DNA of 37,767 bases from positions 1 through 37,767 of the forward strand of contig JAAZIW010000005.1 of assembly GCA_012800665.1 (NCBI GenBank), written 5' to 3'. This DNA is from Rikenellaceae bacterium (GTDB lineage Bacteria > Bacteroidota > Bacteroidia > Bacteroidales > UBA932). The position numbers were made by a program, and so were the translations under genes. Positions 15,297 through 24,600 of this stretch are shown piece by piece (the stretch's first letter is position 1; each line of letters begins with the position of its first letter). The notes below the pieces were generated by a model that worked only from the letters and a program-made list of their open reading frames with translations, made no database searches and was not told the origin of the DNA.

Positions 15297-16996
15297 TTTT
15301 CTTTGCTTTTTTCTTTTTCGTCCTTGTATTTAAAGCGCCGAATCTTATGCGTAGCGGTCTTATCGAAGGGCTCTTTCATGGCTTCAACATCAGCTATATT
15401 CGAGTTTTTGCCTACAAGGGAATTCACCTTATCCATTATATTCTTGCGGAGAGAAGCGAGATCGGCATAGAACTGCTCTTCGCCTGCCAGGTCCCAGTTG
15501 AGAACATTCTCATCAAATTTCACCTTGGCTACGAGCCTGCCGTTCTTTTCGGTCACCAACGACTCTTCCACTCCTTCCATGCCGTTAATCAGAGTCTCTA
15601 TCTCTTCGGGATAAATATTCTCGCCCGAAGGGCCTATGATGGTGCTGCCGTATCTGCCGCGCAGGAAAAAGTAACCATCCTTATCGCATGTGGCAATATC
15701 TCCGGTATGGAACCAACCATCATCATCTATCACGCTTTGGGTGCGCTCAGGGTCTTTATAATAGCCCAGCATCACATTATCCCCCCTGCATATTACCTCT
15801 CCCTCGCCGGTCTCAGGGTCGGGATTGGCTATTTTTACTTCCACCTTATAAGCGGGTATACCTACGCTGCCTACACGGGTTCGCCCGACCAATGCGTTGC
15901 TGACCAAGGGGGCGCATTCTGTGAGTCCGTATCCTATTGCGTAGGGGAAACCTGCTCTTTTCAGGAAAGTTTCCACTTCCGGGTCCAATTTGCTGCCGCC
16001 TATGCCGAAAAAGGTCAGACATCCGCCGAAGCTCCGGTACAGACGCCTTCCAACCAGATAATAGAGCAGCCATGGAATATTCTTTTTCATCCAACGGAGG
16101 GTGCGGCTTTTGCGCAAGGTGGGAACTATGCTTTTGCGGTATATCTTTTCTATTATAAGAGGCACGACACATATTACGGTAGGCCTTACCTCTTTCATGG
16201 CCCCTAAGAGTATGCTTGGGGTGGGGGGTTTTTGAATATAGTGAACGCTTGCGCCCACATATATGGGATAGAGGCAGCCGAGGGCCATTTCATAGGTATG
16301 AGCCATCGGCAGGATGGACATAAAACGGTCTTTTCTGGTGCATCTCTGCGCTTTATGTGCCGCCATTATATTGTGACAGAGATTGCGATGGCTCAGCATT
16401 ACGCCTTTTGCATTGCCGGTGGTGCCGGAGGTGTAAATGATTGCGGCCAGCGAGTCGGCATTGGGGAATTTGGTCCAGCCATCGCATTGGAAGGCCTCCT
16501 TGTCTTTTTTAATGAAAGAGAAGTCTTCGATGTCAATCACCAATGTGAGTTTTTCCAAACATTCTTCCGATACCTTCGGCAGCAGTCTTTTGGATACATA
16601 GAGCACCTTCGTTTCGGAATGGCGAAGAATATTGGTAATCTCGTTTGTAGAGGAGTCGGGCAGAATGGGGATGGCCACGCGGCCGAATGCGGTAGCGGTG
16701 AAAAAGGCCAGGGTCCAATTCGGCATATTCTGCGAAAGAATCGCTACGCGGTCACCCGCACTGATTCCGAAGCGCGAAAGTCTTTGGCTTTGAAGGTCGC
16801 AGGTATCTTTGAAAGAAGTATAGGTATAAGATTGGCCGCCTTCTATGAATTTGCTGAAGGGCCGCTTCCCGAATCGCTCGGAGCTGGTTTCCAAGAGTTT
16901 TCTAAGCGTTTGGGGATAGTGGTCGCCGCGAATAAGTCTGACCGGGTTGCAGCGGACAAAAATATTTCTTATTCTGTATGGATGACGTTTGCTCAT
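15275..16996 (-). CDS. Long-chain fatty acid-CoA ligase (AMP-dependent synthetase family)
   Basis: A 573-residue adenylate-forming enzyme. The P-loop-like A3 motif YTSGTTGNAKGV is at residues 188-199, GYGLTECAPL at the A5 motif, and GWFHTGDIATCDKDGYFFLRGR covers A7/A8. The C-terminal catalytic lysine region HKIRRFKYK is also present. Such enzymes activate fatty acids to acyl-AMP and then acyl-CoA (or acyl-ACP). A hydrophobic segment near residues 285-300 suggests membrane association. It follows a lysophospholipid acyltransferase by 15 nt, so activated acyl chains may feed phospholipid repair or assembly; that link is inference. No acyl carrier protein gene is next to it. Confidence 0.88.
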   Translation of the reverse strand: MSKRHPYRIRNIFVRCNPVRLIRGDHYPQTLRKLLETSSERFGKRPFSKFIEGGQSYTYTSFKDTCDLQSQRLSRFGISAGDRVAILSQNMPNWTLAFFTATAFGRVAIPILPDSSTNEITNILRHSETKVLYVSKRLLPKVSEECLEKLTLVIDIEDFSFIKKDKEAFQCDGWTKFPNADSLAAIIYTSGTTGNAKGVMLSHRNLCHNIMAAHKAQRCTRKDRFMSILPMAHTYEMALGCLYPIYVGASVHYIQKPPTPSILLGAMKEVRPTVICVVPLIIEKIYRKSIVPTLRKSRTLRWMKKNIPWLLYYLVGRRLYRSFGGCLTFFGIGGSKLDPEVETFLKRAGFPYAIGYGLTECAPLVSNALVGRTRVGSVGIPAYKVEVKIANPDPETGEGEVICRGDNVMLGYYKDPERTQSVIDDDGWFHTGDIATCDKDGYFFLRGRYGSTIIGPSGENIYPEEIETLINGMEGVEESLVTEKNGRLVAKVKFDENVLNWDLAGEEQFYADLASLRKNIMDKVNSLVGKNSNIADVEAMKEPFDKTATHKIRRFKYKDEKEKSKENLQKSEK

Positions 16997-17011
16997 TATT
17001 CGGTTCAGATT

Positions 17012-17596
17012 TTAATGGGTTATATAATTTTCGGGATGTTTCCCTTTTAGATTAAGTTCTTCGTAATATTGTTGAAGGCGTTTGAGGTCGGACTTATGGT
17101 CTCCTGTAAGAGGGAATTTTTTTCCGCACGAAATGCGCTTTGTGCCCCAGTCGATATAGCCTGCATAGAGAGGTATTCCTGCTTCGTGTGCAATTACCAA
17201 TGCGCCTGTTTTCCAACGCTTTATCGGTTTACGGGTGCCTTCAGGCGCAACGGCTAATTTAAAGAAATCGACTTGCTCCATTTCGCTGATGATACTCTTT
17301 ACTAAATTACCGGCATTGGAGCGGTCCACAGGGATGCATCCCCAAGCTCTGAGTATGGATCCCAAGGGCCAGAAAAAGAGTTCTTTCTTTATCATCACCC
17401 GACCGACTTCGCCGAAGGAGGAATAAAACAGGTATGCAACAATAAAATCGGCCATGCTGGTATGCGGAACCCCAAGCATAACACATTTTGGCTCAGGGGG
17501 AGGTCCGCTTACCGATGTCCAGCCGAGTTTTCTCAAACACCATCCGCAAAAACGGCTCCAGCGCTTACTGTAATGGGTTTTTTTATAGGTTGACAT
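17012..17596 (-). CDS. 1-acyl-sn-glycerol-3-phosphate acyltransferase-like protein
   Basis: I place the start at the ATG at 17596, giving 194 residues beginning MSTYKKTHYSKRW; the longer open frame to 17662 lies inside parE. The PlsC-type H(X4)D motif is PHTSMAD (His45, Asp50), and the second motif APEGTRKP follows about 60 residues later. It should transfer an acyl chain to a lysophospholipid at the inner membrane. The start overlaps the parE stop by 14 nt and the next gene is an acyl-CoA ligase, so the enzyme and its activated substrate may be made together. The exact acceptor is unknown. Confidence 0.85.
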   Translation of the reverse strand: MSTYKKTHYSKRWSRFCGWCLRKLGWTSVSGPPPEPKCVMLGVPHTSMADFIVAYLFYSSFGEVGRVMIKKELFFWPLGSILRAWGCIPVDRSNAGNLVKSIISEMEQVDFFKLAVAPEGTRKPIKRWKTGALVIAHEAGIPLYAGYIDWGTKRISCGKKFPLTGDHKSDLKRLQQYYEELNLKGKHPENYITH

Positions 17597-19493
17597 CTTG
17601 AAGTTCTTCTTCGCTGCGTAGGTTTGCGCGTATGAATCTCTGCCTTTCCGGCGTATTGTCACCCATATAGAATTCCATTATTTCGGAAATGTTTTCTTCA
17701 TCAGAAATCTGCACTGTATCTAGTTTCATGTCTTCGTTTATGAAATTGGCGAATTCGTCTGCCGATATTTCACCGAGACCTTTAAAGCGGGTGATTTCGA
17801 ATTTCCCGTTCTGCAATTCGCTTACGGCCTTGTCCTTTTCCTCGATGGAGTAGCAATAACGGTTTTCTTTTTTATTGCGTACACGGAAAAGGGGAGTCTG
17901 CAGTATGAATACATGGCCGCGGCGGATGAGTTCCGGGTAATATTTCATTATAAAGGTAAGCACCAGCATGCGTATATGCATGCCGTCATCATCCGCATCG
18001 GTGGCTATTATTATATTGTTGTAGCGCAGATTGTCTATGTCGTCTTCAACTCCGAGCGCACTGATCAGCAGATTGAGTTCTTCGTTTTCGACCACCCTCC
18101 TGCGGCTTTCCTTGTAAGAATTGATGGGCTTTCCGCGAAGGCTGAACACTGCCTGGTAATTTGCGTTGCGGGCCTTTGTGATGGTTCCGCTTGCAGAGTC
18201 GCCCTCGGTAATGAATATGCTGCTGTTCTCGATATAGTCTTTTGTATTATCATTCGCCTTGTCGTCATAATGATAGCGGCAGTCACGGAGTTTGCGGTTG
18301 TAGACCGCTGTTTTTCGATTGCGCTCGCGCGTCTTTTTTTGTATGCTGGAAATCTCCTCCCTCTCCTTCTGGGATGCCTTTATCTTTTCTTCTATTATCG
18401 GCACAATCTCCTTGTGAATGTGCAAATAGTTGTCGAGATTCTTGGATATGAAATCGTTCACATAGCTTCGGATGGTGGGTCCTATATCGAGTTTCGGCAA
18501 GCCCTTTTCGTTGTGAGTCTGCTTTTCCCACATATAGTTGCTCCCGAGTTTGGTTTTGGTTTGGCCTTCGAAGTTCGGTTCCTGAATCAAGATGCTGATG
18601 GCTCCAACAACGCCTTGCCTGCAGTCGGAAGGTTCGTAGTTTTTCTTGAAGAAGTCTTTGAGGGTTTTGGCGATGGCTTCGCGGTAAGCGGCAAGATGGG
18701 TGCCGCCGTCACGGGTGTTTTGGCCGTTAACGAAAGAAGATATGTTCTCGCCATGTTCGTTATTGTGTGTAAGCACCACCTCTATGTCTTCGCCTATCAG
18801 ATGGATAGGGGGATAGAGAGGCTCGCCGCTAAGGAGATTTTCGTTCACCAAGTCCAAAAGGCCGTTTTCGCTTTGGTAAGATTTGCCATTGTAGGTTAGA
18901 GTAAGGCCTTTTTTAAGATAGGAATAGTTTTTAACCATCTGCTCCACATACTCGCTTTGATATTCGTACTTGCCGAACATCATGGTGTCGGGAGTGAATT
19001 TTACAAGGGTGCCATCCTTCTCTTTGGCCGCCTGCTCCTTGCCTGAATCTTTCAGCTCGCCTCTTTCGAAGTGAGCCCAAGACTTTTCGCCATCGCGGAA
19101 TGAAGAAACGTAAAAGCTTTCGGACAGGGCATTTACTGCCTTGGAACCTACTCCGTTAAGGCCTACGCTCTTTTTGAAAACTTTATCGTCGAATTTTCCG
19201 CCGGTGTTGAGTATGCTCACGGCCTTTATCACGCTGTCCAATGGAATACCGCGGCCGAAGTCCCTTACGCTTACCTCATTGTTTTGTATGTCTACGATTA
19301 TTTCCTTGCCGTGCCCCATGGAGTATTCGTCCACCGAGTTGTCGATTATCTCTTTTAGCAGAACATATATTCCATCGCCGGGGTTGTTGCCATTGCCAAG
19401 CCGGCCTATGTACATTCCGGGACGCAGGCGCACGTGTTCTACGCCTTCAAGAGTTCTTATTTTGTCGTCTGTATAGTTTGTTACGTTGGGCAT
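17583..19493 (-). CDS. parE: DNA topoisomerase IV subunit B (type IIA topoisomerase, ATPase subunit)
   Basis: A GyrB/ParE-type protein of 636 residues from the ATG at 19493; a TTG at 19502 would add three residues but is less likely. The GHKL ATPase block reads HVRLRPGMYIGR ... LLKEIIDNSVDE, then the Toprim motifs EGDSASGTITKARN (about residue 430) and TDADDDGMHIR. The phrase DGIYVLLKEIIDNS resembles Bacteroidota ParE more than GyrB, so I favour ParE, with GyrB the alternative. The partner parC was not found here. It lies 19 nt after a DUF1573 gene and overlaps the acyltransferase gene downstream. Confidence 0.88.
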   Translation of the reverse strand: MPNVTNYTDDKIRTLEGVEHVRLRPGMYIGRLGNGNNPGDGIYVLLKEIIDNSVDEYSMGHGKEIIVDIQNNEVSVRDFGRGIPLDSVIKAVSILNTGGKFDDKVFKKSVGLNGVGSKAVNALSESFYVSSFRDGEKSWAHFERGELKDSGKEQAAKEKDGTLVKFTPDTMMFGKYEYQSEYVEQMVKNYSYLKKGLTLTYNGKSYQSENGLLDLVNENLLSGEPLYPPIHLIGEDIEVVLTHNNEHGENISSFVNGQNTRDGGTHLAAYREAIAKTLKDFFKKNYEPSDCRQGVVGAISILIQEPNFEGQTKTKLGSNYMWEKQTHNEKGLPKLDIGPTIRSYVNDFISKNLDNYLHIHKEIVPIIEEKIKASQKEREEISSIQKKTRERNRKTAVYNRKLRDCRYHYDDKANDNTKDYIENSSIFITEGDSASGTITKARNANYQAVFSLRGKPINSYKESRRRVVENEELNLLISALGVEDDIDNLRYNNIIIATDADDDGMHIRMLVLTFIMKYYPELIRRGHVFILQTPLFRVRNKKENRYCYSIEEKDKAVSELQNGKFEITRFKGLGEISADEFANFINEDMKLDTVQISDEENISEIMEFYMGDNTPERQRFIRANLRSEEELQDVNL

Positions 19494-19512
19494 AAGTTGC
19501 AAAAATACTAAA

Positions 19513-19875
19513 TTATTCTTTTGTGACCACGCCCTTGAGGTGCAGAATAATCGGTTTTTTTATATCTGAAAGATAAACTATTACGGTTTTGTCGAAAGGA
19601 TACGGGCCGTCTTCATTCTTGTAATTCACGCTTATCGTTCCTTTCTCTCCGGTCTTAAGGCTTTCGCGCGTCCAGCTAACCCCTGTGCATCCGCAGGACG
19701 GGATGGCGGAAAGTATGGTCAGCGGTTCGTCTCCCTTGTTAGTGATCGTGAATACGCAGTTTTGAACTCCGTCTTTTACGCTGAACTTGCCGAAGTCATG
19801 TACGGTTTTATCGAATTCCGCTCTGCCCCCTATGAGCGTCTGGAGCGATATGAATATTAGCAAAAATAATTTCAT
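19513..19875 (-). CDS. DUF1573 domain secreted protein
   Basis: A 120-residue protein with a short signal peptide (MKLFLLIFISLQTLIGGRA) and one DUF1573 domain: FDKTVHDFGKFSVKDG, then TITNKGDEPLTILSAIPSCGCTG. The Ser-Cys-Gly-Cys-Thr pair of cysteines is the family signature; the domain is an Ig-like beta-sandwich of unknown role, very common in Bacteroidota. No lipobox cysteine follows the signal peptide, so it should be released into the periplasm. It is the first gene of the DUF1573-parE-plsC-ligase run and divergent from the ferredoxin gene. Confidence 0.88.
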   Translation of the reverse strand: MKLFLLIFISLQTLIGGRAEFDKTVHDFGKFSVKDGVQNCVFTITNKGDEPLTILSAIPSCGCTGVSWTRESLKTGEKGTISVNYKNEDGPYPFDKTVIVYLSDIKKPIILHLKGVVTKE

Positions 19876-19876
19876 A

Positions 19877-19907
19877 TTGCAAATTTATTACAAAAACCTT
19901 ACCTTTG
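19877..19907 (+). promoter_or_regulatory. Promoter of the ferredoxin operon
   Basis: TTG at 19877-19879 is followed after 20 bases by TACCTTTG (19900-19907), a good fit to the Bacteroidota consensus. The ATG of the ferredoxin is 30 nt further on. The promoter lies immediately upstream of the divergent DUF1573 start codon. Confidence 0.75.
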
Positions 19908-19936
19908 CTGAACATTCATAAAAAAGTTATAGAACT

Positions 19937-20110
19937 ATGGCTTATAAAATTGATCCGGATCTTTGTATTGCATGCGGTAGCTGTCAAGGCGAATGCCCCA
20001 GCGGAGCTATCCAGGAAGGGGACAGCTATTCCATCGACCCTGACGTTTGCGTAGATTGCGGTGCATGCGAAAGCGTATGCCCCGTAGAGGCAATCTCCTC
20101 AGGTGATTAG
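19937..20110 (+). CDS. 2[4Fe-4S] bacterial-type ferredoxin
   Basis: A complete 57-residue protein reading MAYKIDPDLCIACGSCQGEC and ending PVEAISSGD. Two CxxCxxCxxxCP motifs (CIACGSCQGECP and CVDCGACESVCP) will hold two 4Fe-4S clusters, the clostridial-type arrangement. It is a cytoplasmic low-potential electron carrier. In this organism the pyruvate:ferredoxin oxidoreductase encoded 1.5 kb away is an obvious donor, though nothing here proves they pair. It has its own promoter and is followed after six bases by the LysR-like gene. Confidence 0.95.
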   Translation: MAYKIDPDLCIACGSCQGECPSGAIQEGDSYSIDPDVCVDCGACESVCPVEAISSGD

Positions 20111-20116
20111 CTATCA

Positions 20117-20485
20117 ATGCTGGAAGACAAAAGACTAAAAATTTTTGCGGCGGTGGTGGAATTCAGCAATTTCACTGCCGCTGCCACTTCTTTGGGTATC
20201 ACCCAGCCTGCGGTAAGTCAAAACATTGCCGAACTTGAACGCCTGCTCGGAGTCAGGCTTTTTGAGCGCACTCGCAGCGAGGCTGTCCTTACCGAGGAGG
20301 GACGCCGCTTCGAGGGGTATGCAAGGCAGATTTTGCATTGGTATCGTGTTGCAGAAGAGGCCTTTTCTCCTCTCGATTATGGCAAAGAACCCGTTAATCC
20401 TGTAAGCATTCCTCTCGATGAGGCAACAGATGCCGAAATATGGTCATCCTGCGGTGACCTTCATATAGAAATCAAGCATAAATAA
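20117..20485 (+). CDS. Stand-alone LysR-type DNA-binding protein lacking the effector domain
   Basis: A 122-residue protein whose first 65-70 residues are a typical LysR N-terminal winged helix: FAAVVEFSNFTAAATSLGIT, QPAVSQNIAELERLLGVRLF, ERT, then LTEEGRRF. Full LysR regulators are about 300 residues with a periplasmic-binding-like effector domain; here the ORF ends with a clean stop about 50 residues after the helix linker, and the tail (PLDYGKEPVNPVSIPLDEAT onward) is not like that domain. The next gene begins three bases later, so this is not an obvious frameshifted remnant. It may be a small constitutive or ModE-like regulator; its target is unknown. Confidence 0.8.
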   Translation: MLEDKRLKIFAAVVEFSNFTAAATSLGITQPAVSQNIAELERLLGVRLFERTRSEAVLTEEGRRFEGYARQILHWYRVAEEAFSPLDYGKEPVNPVSIPLDEATDAEIWSSCGDLHIEIKHK

Positions 20486-20487
20486 CA

Positions 20488-21564
20488 ATGGCAAGGAAAC
20501 AAGGTCCCTGGAAACAGAATTTCTGGTATACCGTTCTGCGTTATTACGTAGATGCCTGCACCCGTTTCAGCTACAGGAGTTTGCGTGTGGAGGGCCTAGA
20601 GAACATTCCCTCCGATGGAGCAGTGATAATCGCACCAAACCATAGCAATACCCTGATGGATGCGCTTGTGGTGCTTGGCTCTCGAAAATGCCGCACCGTC
20701 TTCGGCGCAAGGGCGGATATTTTCGAAAACCCTACGGTAGCTTCCATTCTGCGCTTTCTTCGCATTCTTCCCATGGTGCGCAGGCGGGATGGCATACGCA
20801 AGGTGCTACGCAATTACGAAACTATCGATCAAGTGGTGGATGTGCTTGACAATGGTGTTCCTTTTTGCATGTTTGCAGAAGGAAGACACCGCGCCATGCA
20901 TTCCTTACTGCCTATAAATAAGGGAATCTTCCGCATAGCCAAAATGGCTCATGAGGCTCTCGGCGACAAGAAAGATGTTTTCATTGTACCTACAGGTCTG
21001 GATTACGGCGATTACTTTCTTTTCAGGACTTGGTCGCGCCTGCGTTATGGCAAGGCCATAAATGTATCGGAATTCATAAGGAAGAACGCGGATTTAAGCG
21101 AACAGGAATTATTTGCAGGCTTGAGAGCCCGCTTGGTTGGCGGAATATCAAGCAGGATAGTTTGTTTGCCTGATGACGAAAACTATTCTCTTAATTGGGA
21201 GGCTTTTCAGCAGCGCTTTGCCGCCCTTAACGGCAACACTTACCGCGATGCCGGTCTTCCTCGCAAACGCTCCACACGTTTGGCGCTTGCAGTGCTTACG
21301 GCTCTGCCTTTTGCGGTTTCCGCCGTGCTCACAGCACCGATGTGGGGTGTTGCGGAATGGCTTTGCCATAAAAAGATAAAAGACCGGGCTTTCCGCAATA
21401 CCGCCCGTTTTGCCATGAAGCTGCTCGGCAACATCCTTATAGGCATCCCTTTGGCTGTGGTTTTTTTCGTAAACCTGTCCTGGTACTTCGCCCTTGCCGC
21501 ACTTCTTTACTTTTTCGCAAGTTACAGCATTTTCTACGACTGGCTTAATCTCATCCGCCGATAA
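20488..21564 (+). CDS. PlsC-like lysophospholipid acyltransferase with C-terminal membrane segments
   Basis: A 358-residue acyltransferase. The motif APNHSNTLMDALVV has His52 and Asp58, spacing HX5D rather than HX4D, which is characteristic of a subgroup of glycerolphosphate acyltransferase-like proteins common in Bacteroidota. The second motif FAEGRHR follows near residue 130. Two or three hydrophobic segments at the C-terminus (about residues 270-290 and 310-350) anchor it to the membrane. It is the last gene of the ferredoxin-LysR run, three bases after the LysR stop. Acceptor specificity cannot be deduced. Confidence 0.85.
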   Translation: MARKQGPWKQNFWYTVLRYYVDACTRFSYRSLRVEGLENIPSDGAVIIAPNHSNTLMDALVVLGSRKCRTVFGARADIFENPTVASILRFLRILPMVRRRDGIRKVLRNYETIDQVVDVLDNGVPFCMFAEGRHRAMHSLLPINKGIFRIAKMAHEALGDKKDVFIVPTGLDYGDYFLFRTWSRLRYGKAINVSEFIRKNADLSEQELFAGLRARLVGGISSRIVCLPDDENYSLNWEAFQQRFAALNGNTYRDAGLPRKRSTRLALAVLTALPFAVSAVLTAPMWGVAEWLCHKKIKDRAFRNTARFAMKLLGNILIGIPLAVVFFVNLSWYFALAALLYFFASYSIFYDWLNLIRR

Positions 21565-21573
21565 TATTCATTA

Positions 21574-21600
21574 AAAAACCTCCGACTTTTCAGCCGGAGG
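21574..21600 (-). terminator. Rho-independent terminator of nifJ
   Basis: CCTCCG at 21579-21584 pairs with CGGAGG at 21595-21600. On the minus strand the stem is followed by TTTTTT, and it lies 22 nt after the nifJ stop codon. It sits between converging genes, but the plus-strand side lacks a T-run. Confidence 0.82.
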
Positions 21601-21622
21601 CAAATATAGAGGAAGATTATTA

Positions 21623-24600
21623 TTAATCTTTCGCAAGGCGTTGGTAGTTGGCGAGGCGCAGCTTTGCAAACTCTTCAGTCTTGCTTAGAAGTTCTTTTGC
21701 CCTGTCGGGGAAGAGCTTGTGGAGCGATGAGAAACGAACTTCTCCCATAAGGAAGTCCTGGAATTTAGTCCAGTCGGGCTCCTTGCTGTCGAGAGAGAAC
21801 GGGTTTTTGTCGCTCCCCACAAGAGTCGGATTGTAGCGGTACAGGTGCCAGTAGCCGCAGTCTACAGCAAGTTTTTCCTCACGCTGACTAAGCCCCATGC
21901 CTGCCTTGAGGCCATGGTTGATACATGGAGAATAGGCTATTATGAGTGATGGGCCGTCATAGGCTTCAGCTTCCTTGATGGCATTCATGAATTGTACAGG
22001 GCTGGCTCCCATAGCTACCTGGGCAACATAAACATAGCCGTAGCTGATAGCCATCATGCCCAAATCCTTCTTGCGCACCTCCTTGCCGGAAGCGGCGAAC
22101 TTGGCAATGGCTCCCACAGGGGTACTCTTGCTGGACTGTCCGCCGGTGTTGGAATAAACCTCAGTGTCGAGTACTAATACATTCACATTCTTGCCGCTCG
22201 CAAGCACATGGTCGAGTCCACCGTAGCCAATGTCGTAGGCCCAGCCGTCTCCGCCGAATATCCATTGGCTGCGTGCCGGTATATAATGCTTGTATTCTGC
22301 AAGTTGCTCGGATACTTTATCCTTGCTCTTTTCGAGTATGGGGATAAGCGCATCTGCAACTTCACGGGTGGTTTTATAGTCTTCGGGTGCGGAGAGCCAC
22401 TTTTCTGCAAGCGCTTTCACATCTCCATCCCTTCCGGCGAGCTGCTCCATAAGCGATTTTACGGTCAGACGCATACGGTCGGAACCTATCTTCATACCCA
22501 AACCGAATTCGGCGGCATCTTCAAACAGAGAATTCTGCCAAGCCGGCCCGTGCCCGCCGGCATTGGTGCAATAGGGGCTTGCGGGGAAAGAGGCTCCGTA
22601 GATGGAGGAGCATCCTGTGGCATTGGCAATCATCATATGGTCGCCGAAGAGCTGGGTGATATTCTTTATATAAGGTGTCTCACCGCAACCTGCGCATGCT
22701 CCCGAGAACTCGAAGAGAGGCTGGCTGAACTGAGATGCCTTCACATTGCTCTTGGGGTCGAACGGAGTCTTGTAGCCTACCTTGCTGTTGAGATGATCGA
22801 ATTGTACCTGCTCATCTGCACGTTCGAGATAATCGACCATTTTGAGAGCCTTTTCCGGTTTGGCAAGGCAGACATCCATACAATTGCCGCAACCTGTACA
22901 GTCTGCCACGCTGATGCTGAGAGCGTACTTGTATTCTTTGAGGTTGGCTCTGCCATCAGCGAACTTGGTGCCCTTCGGAAGGGCCGCCGCTTCTTCGTCA
23001 GTGAGCAGGAACGGCCTTATGGCTGCGTGCGGACATGCAAAAGCGCAATTGTTGCACTGGATACATTTTTCAGCATCCCACTCAGGAACCATTACTGCCA
23101 CGCCGCGTTTTTCATAGGCGGATGTGCCGGAGGGCATTGTGCCGTCCATATATGGAAGGAAGGCGCTCACAGGCAGGGAGTCTCCGGCCTGAGCGTTCAC
23201 CACATCGGCGATTTCTTTTACAAACGGAGTTGCAAGGCGGTCTACGCCCGGATTCTCAAATTTGGCGTTGATGCCGGCCCAAGTTGAGGGTATTGCAACT
23301 TCGATATATTCTCCACCCCTGTCTATGGCATCGTAATTCATCTTCACTATATGCTCACCCTTGTTGCCGTAGCTCTTGAAGGCTGCATCTTTCATATATT
23401 TAACTGCATCTTCGTAGGGGATTATACCGGTAATCTTAAAGAATGCGCTTTGCAGAATGGTGTTGATACGGTTGCCCAAACCAATCTCCTGAGCAATCTT
23501 GGTGGCGTTTATAATGTAGAGTTTGATATTCTTTTTAGCTATAACGCCTTTTACGTTGTCGGGAATGCGCTCCAAGGTTTCTTTTTCGTCCCAAAGGGAA
23601 TTGAGTAGGAGGCTGCCGCCGTTTTTAATTCCCTTGAGCACATCATATTTATATAGGTATGAAGGCACGTGGCAAGCAACGAAATCGGGAGTGCTTACCA
23701 AATAGGGGGCGTGTATGGGCTGTTTGCCGAAGCGGAGATGACTGCAGGTGTAGCCTCCGGACTTTTTGGAGTCGTAGTCAAAGTAAGCCTGGCAATATAA
23801 ATCGGTGTGACTGCCGATAATCTTGATGGTGTTTTTGTTGGCGCCCACGGTGCCGTCAGAACCCAAGCCATAGAACTTGCATTCTTTCGTGCCGGGCTTC
23901 ACTATGGAAACCTCTTCCTTTACAGGGAGGCTCTTGAAAGTTACATCGTCCACAATTCCTATGGTAAAGTCACTCTTGGGAGACTTGAGCTCCAAGTTCT
24001 CATATACGGCGATGATTTGCGCCGGAGTGGTGTCCTTGCTGGAAAGTCCATAGCGTCCTCCAACGATTAGGGGAGCGTTTTCTTTGCCTTGATAAGCGGC
24101 CTTTATGTCCAAATAGAGGGGTTCGCCGAGCGAGCCGGGCTCTTTGGTGCGGTCCAGCACTGCGATTTTTTTAACCGTCTTGGGTATGGCCTTGAAGAGA
24201 TATTCAGTGCTGAAAGGCCTGTAAAGATGTACGCTTACGAGGCCGTATTTGCCTCCGGCGCTGTTCAGATGATCGATGGTCTCCTTTATGGTTTCGGTAA
24301 CGGAGCCCATGGCGATGATTATATTTTCGGCCTGTTTGTCGCCGTAATATATAAAAGGACGATATTTGCGGCCTGTAAGCTCGCTTATTTCGCCCATATA
24401 GCGTGCAACTATGTCCGGAACTTCCTCATATACTTTATTGCGCACCTCCACAGCCTGGAAATAAACGTCACCGTTTTGGGCTGTTCCGCGGATAACGGGG
24501 GCATTCGGGCTGAGGGCTCTTTCACGGAAGTTCTTGAGGGATTTTTCGCTTACCATATCTTTGAGTGCGGCCTCGTCGAGAACCTCAATCTTTTGTACTT

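Noticed and set aside
17913..18899. Plus-strand open frame of 328 codons opposite parE
   Set aside because: Antisense shadow of the topoisomerase gene, composed of hydrophobic low-information sequence.
19494..19502. TTG start adding three residues to ParE
   Set aside because: An ATG follows three codons later, and the extra residues have no match in the family.
22208..23287. Long plus-strand open frame of 359 codons opposite nifJ
   Set aside because: It is the shadow of the GC-rich nifJ coding strand; the nifJ protein is complete with all motifs, and the antisense frame has no recognisable domain.
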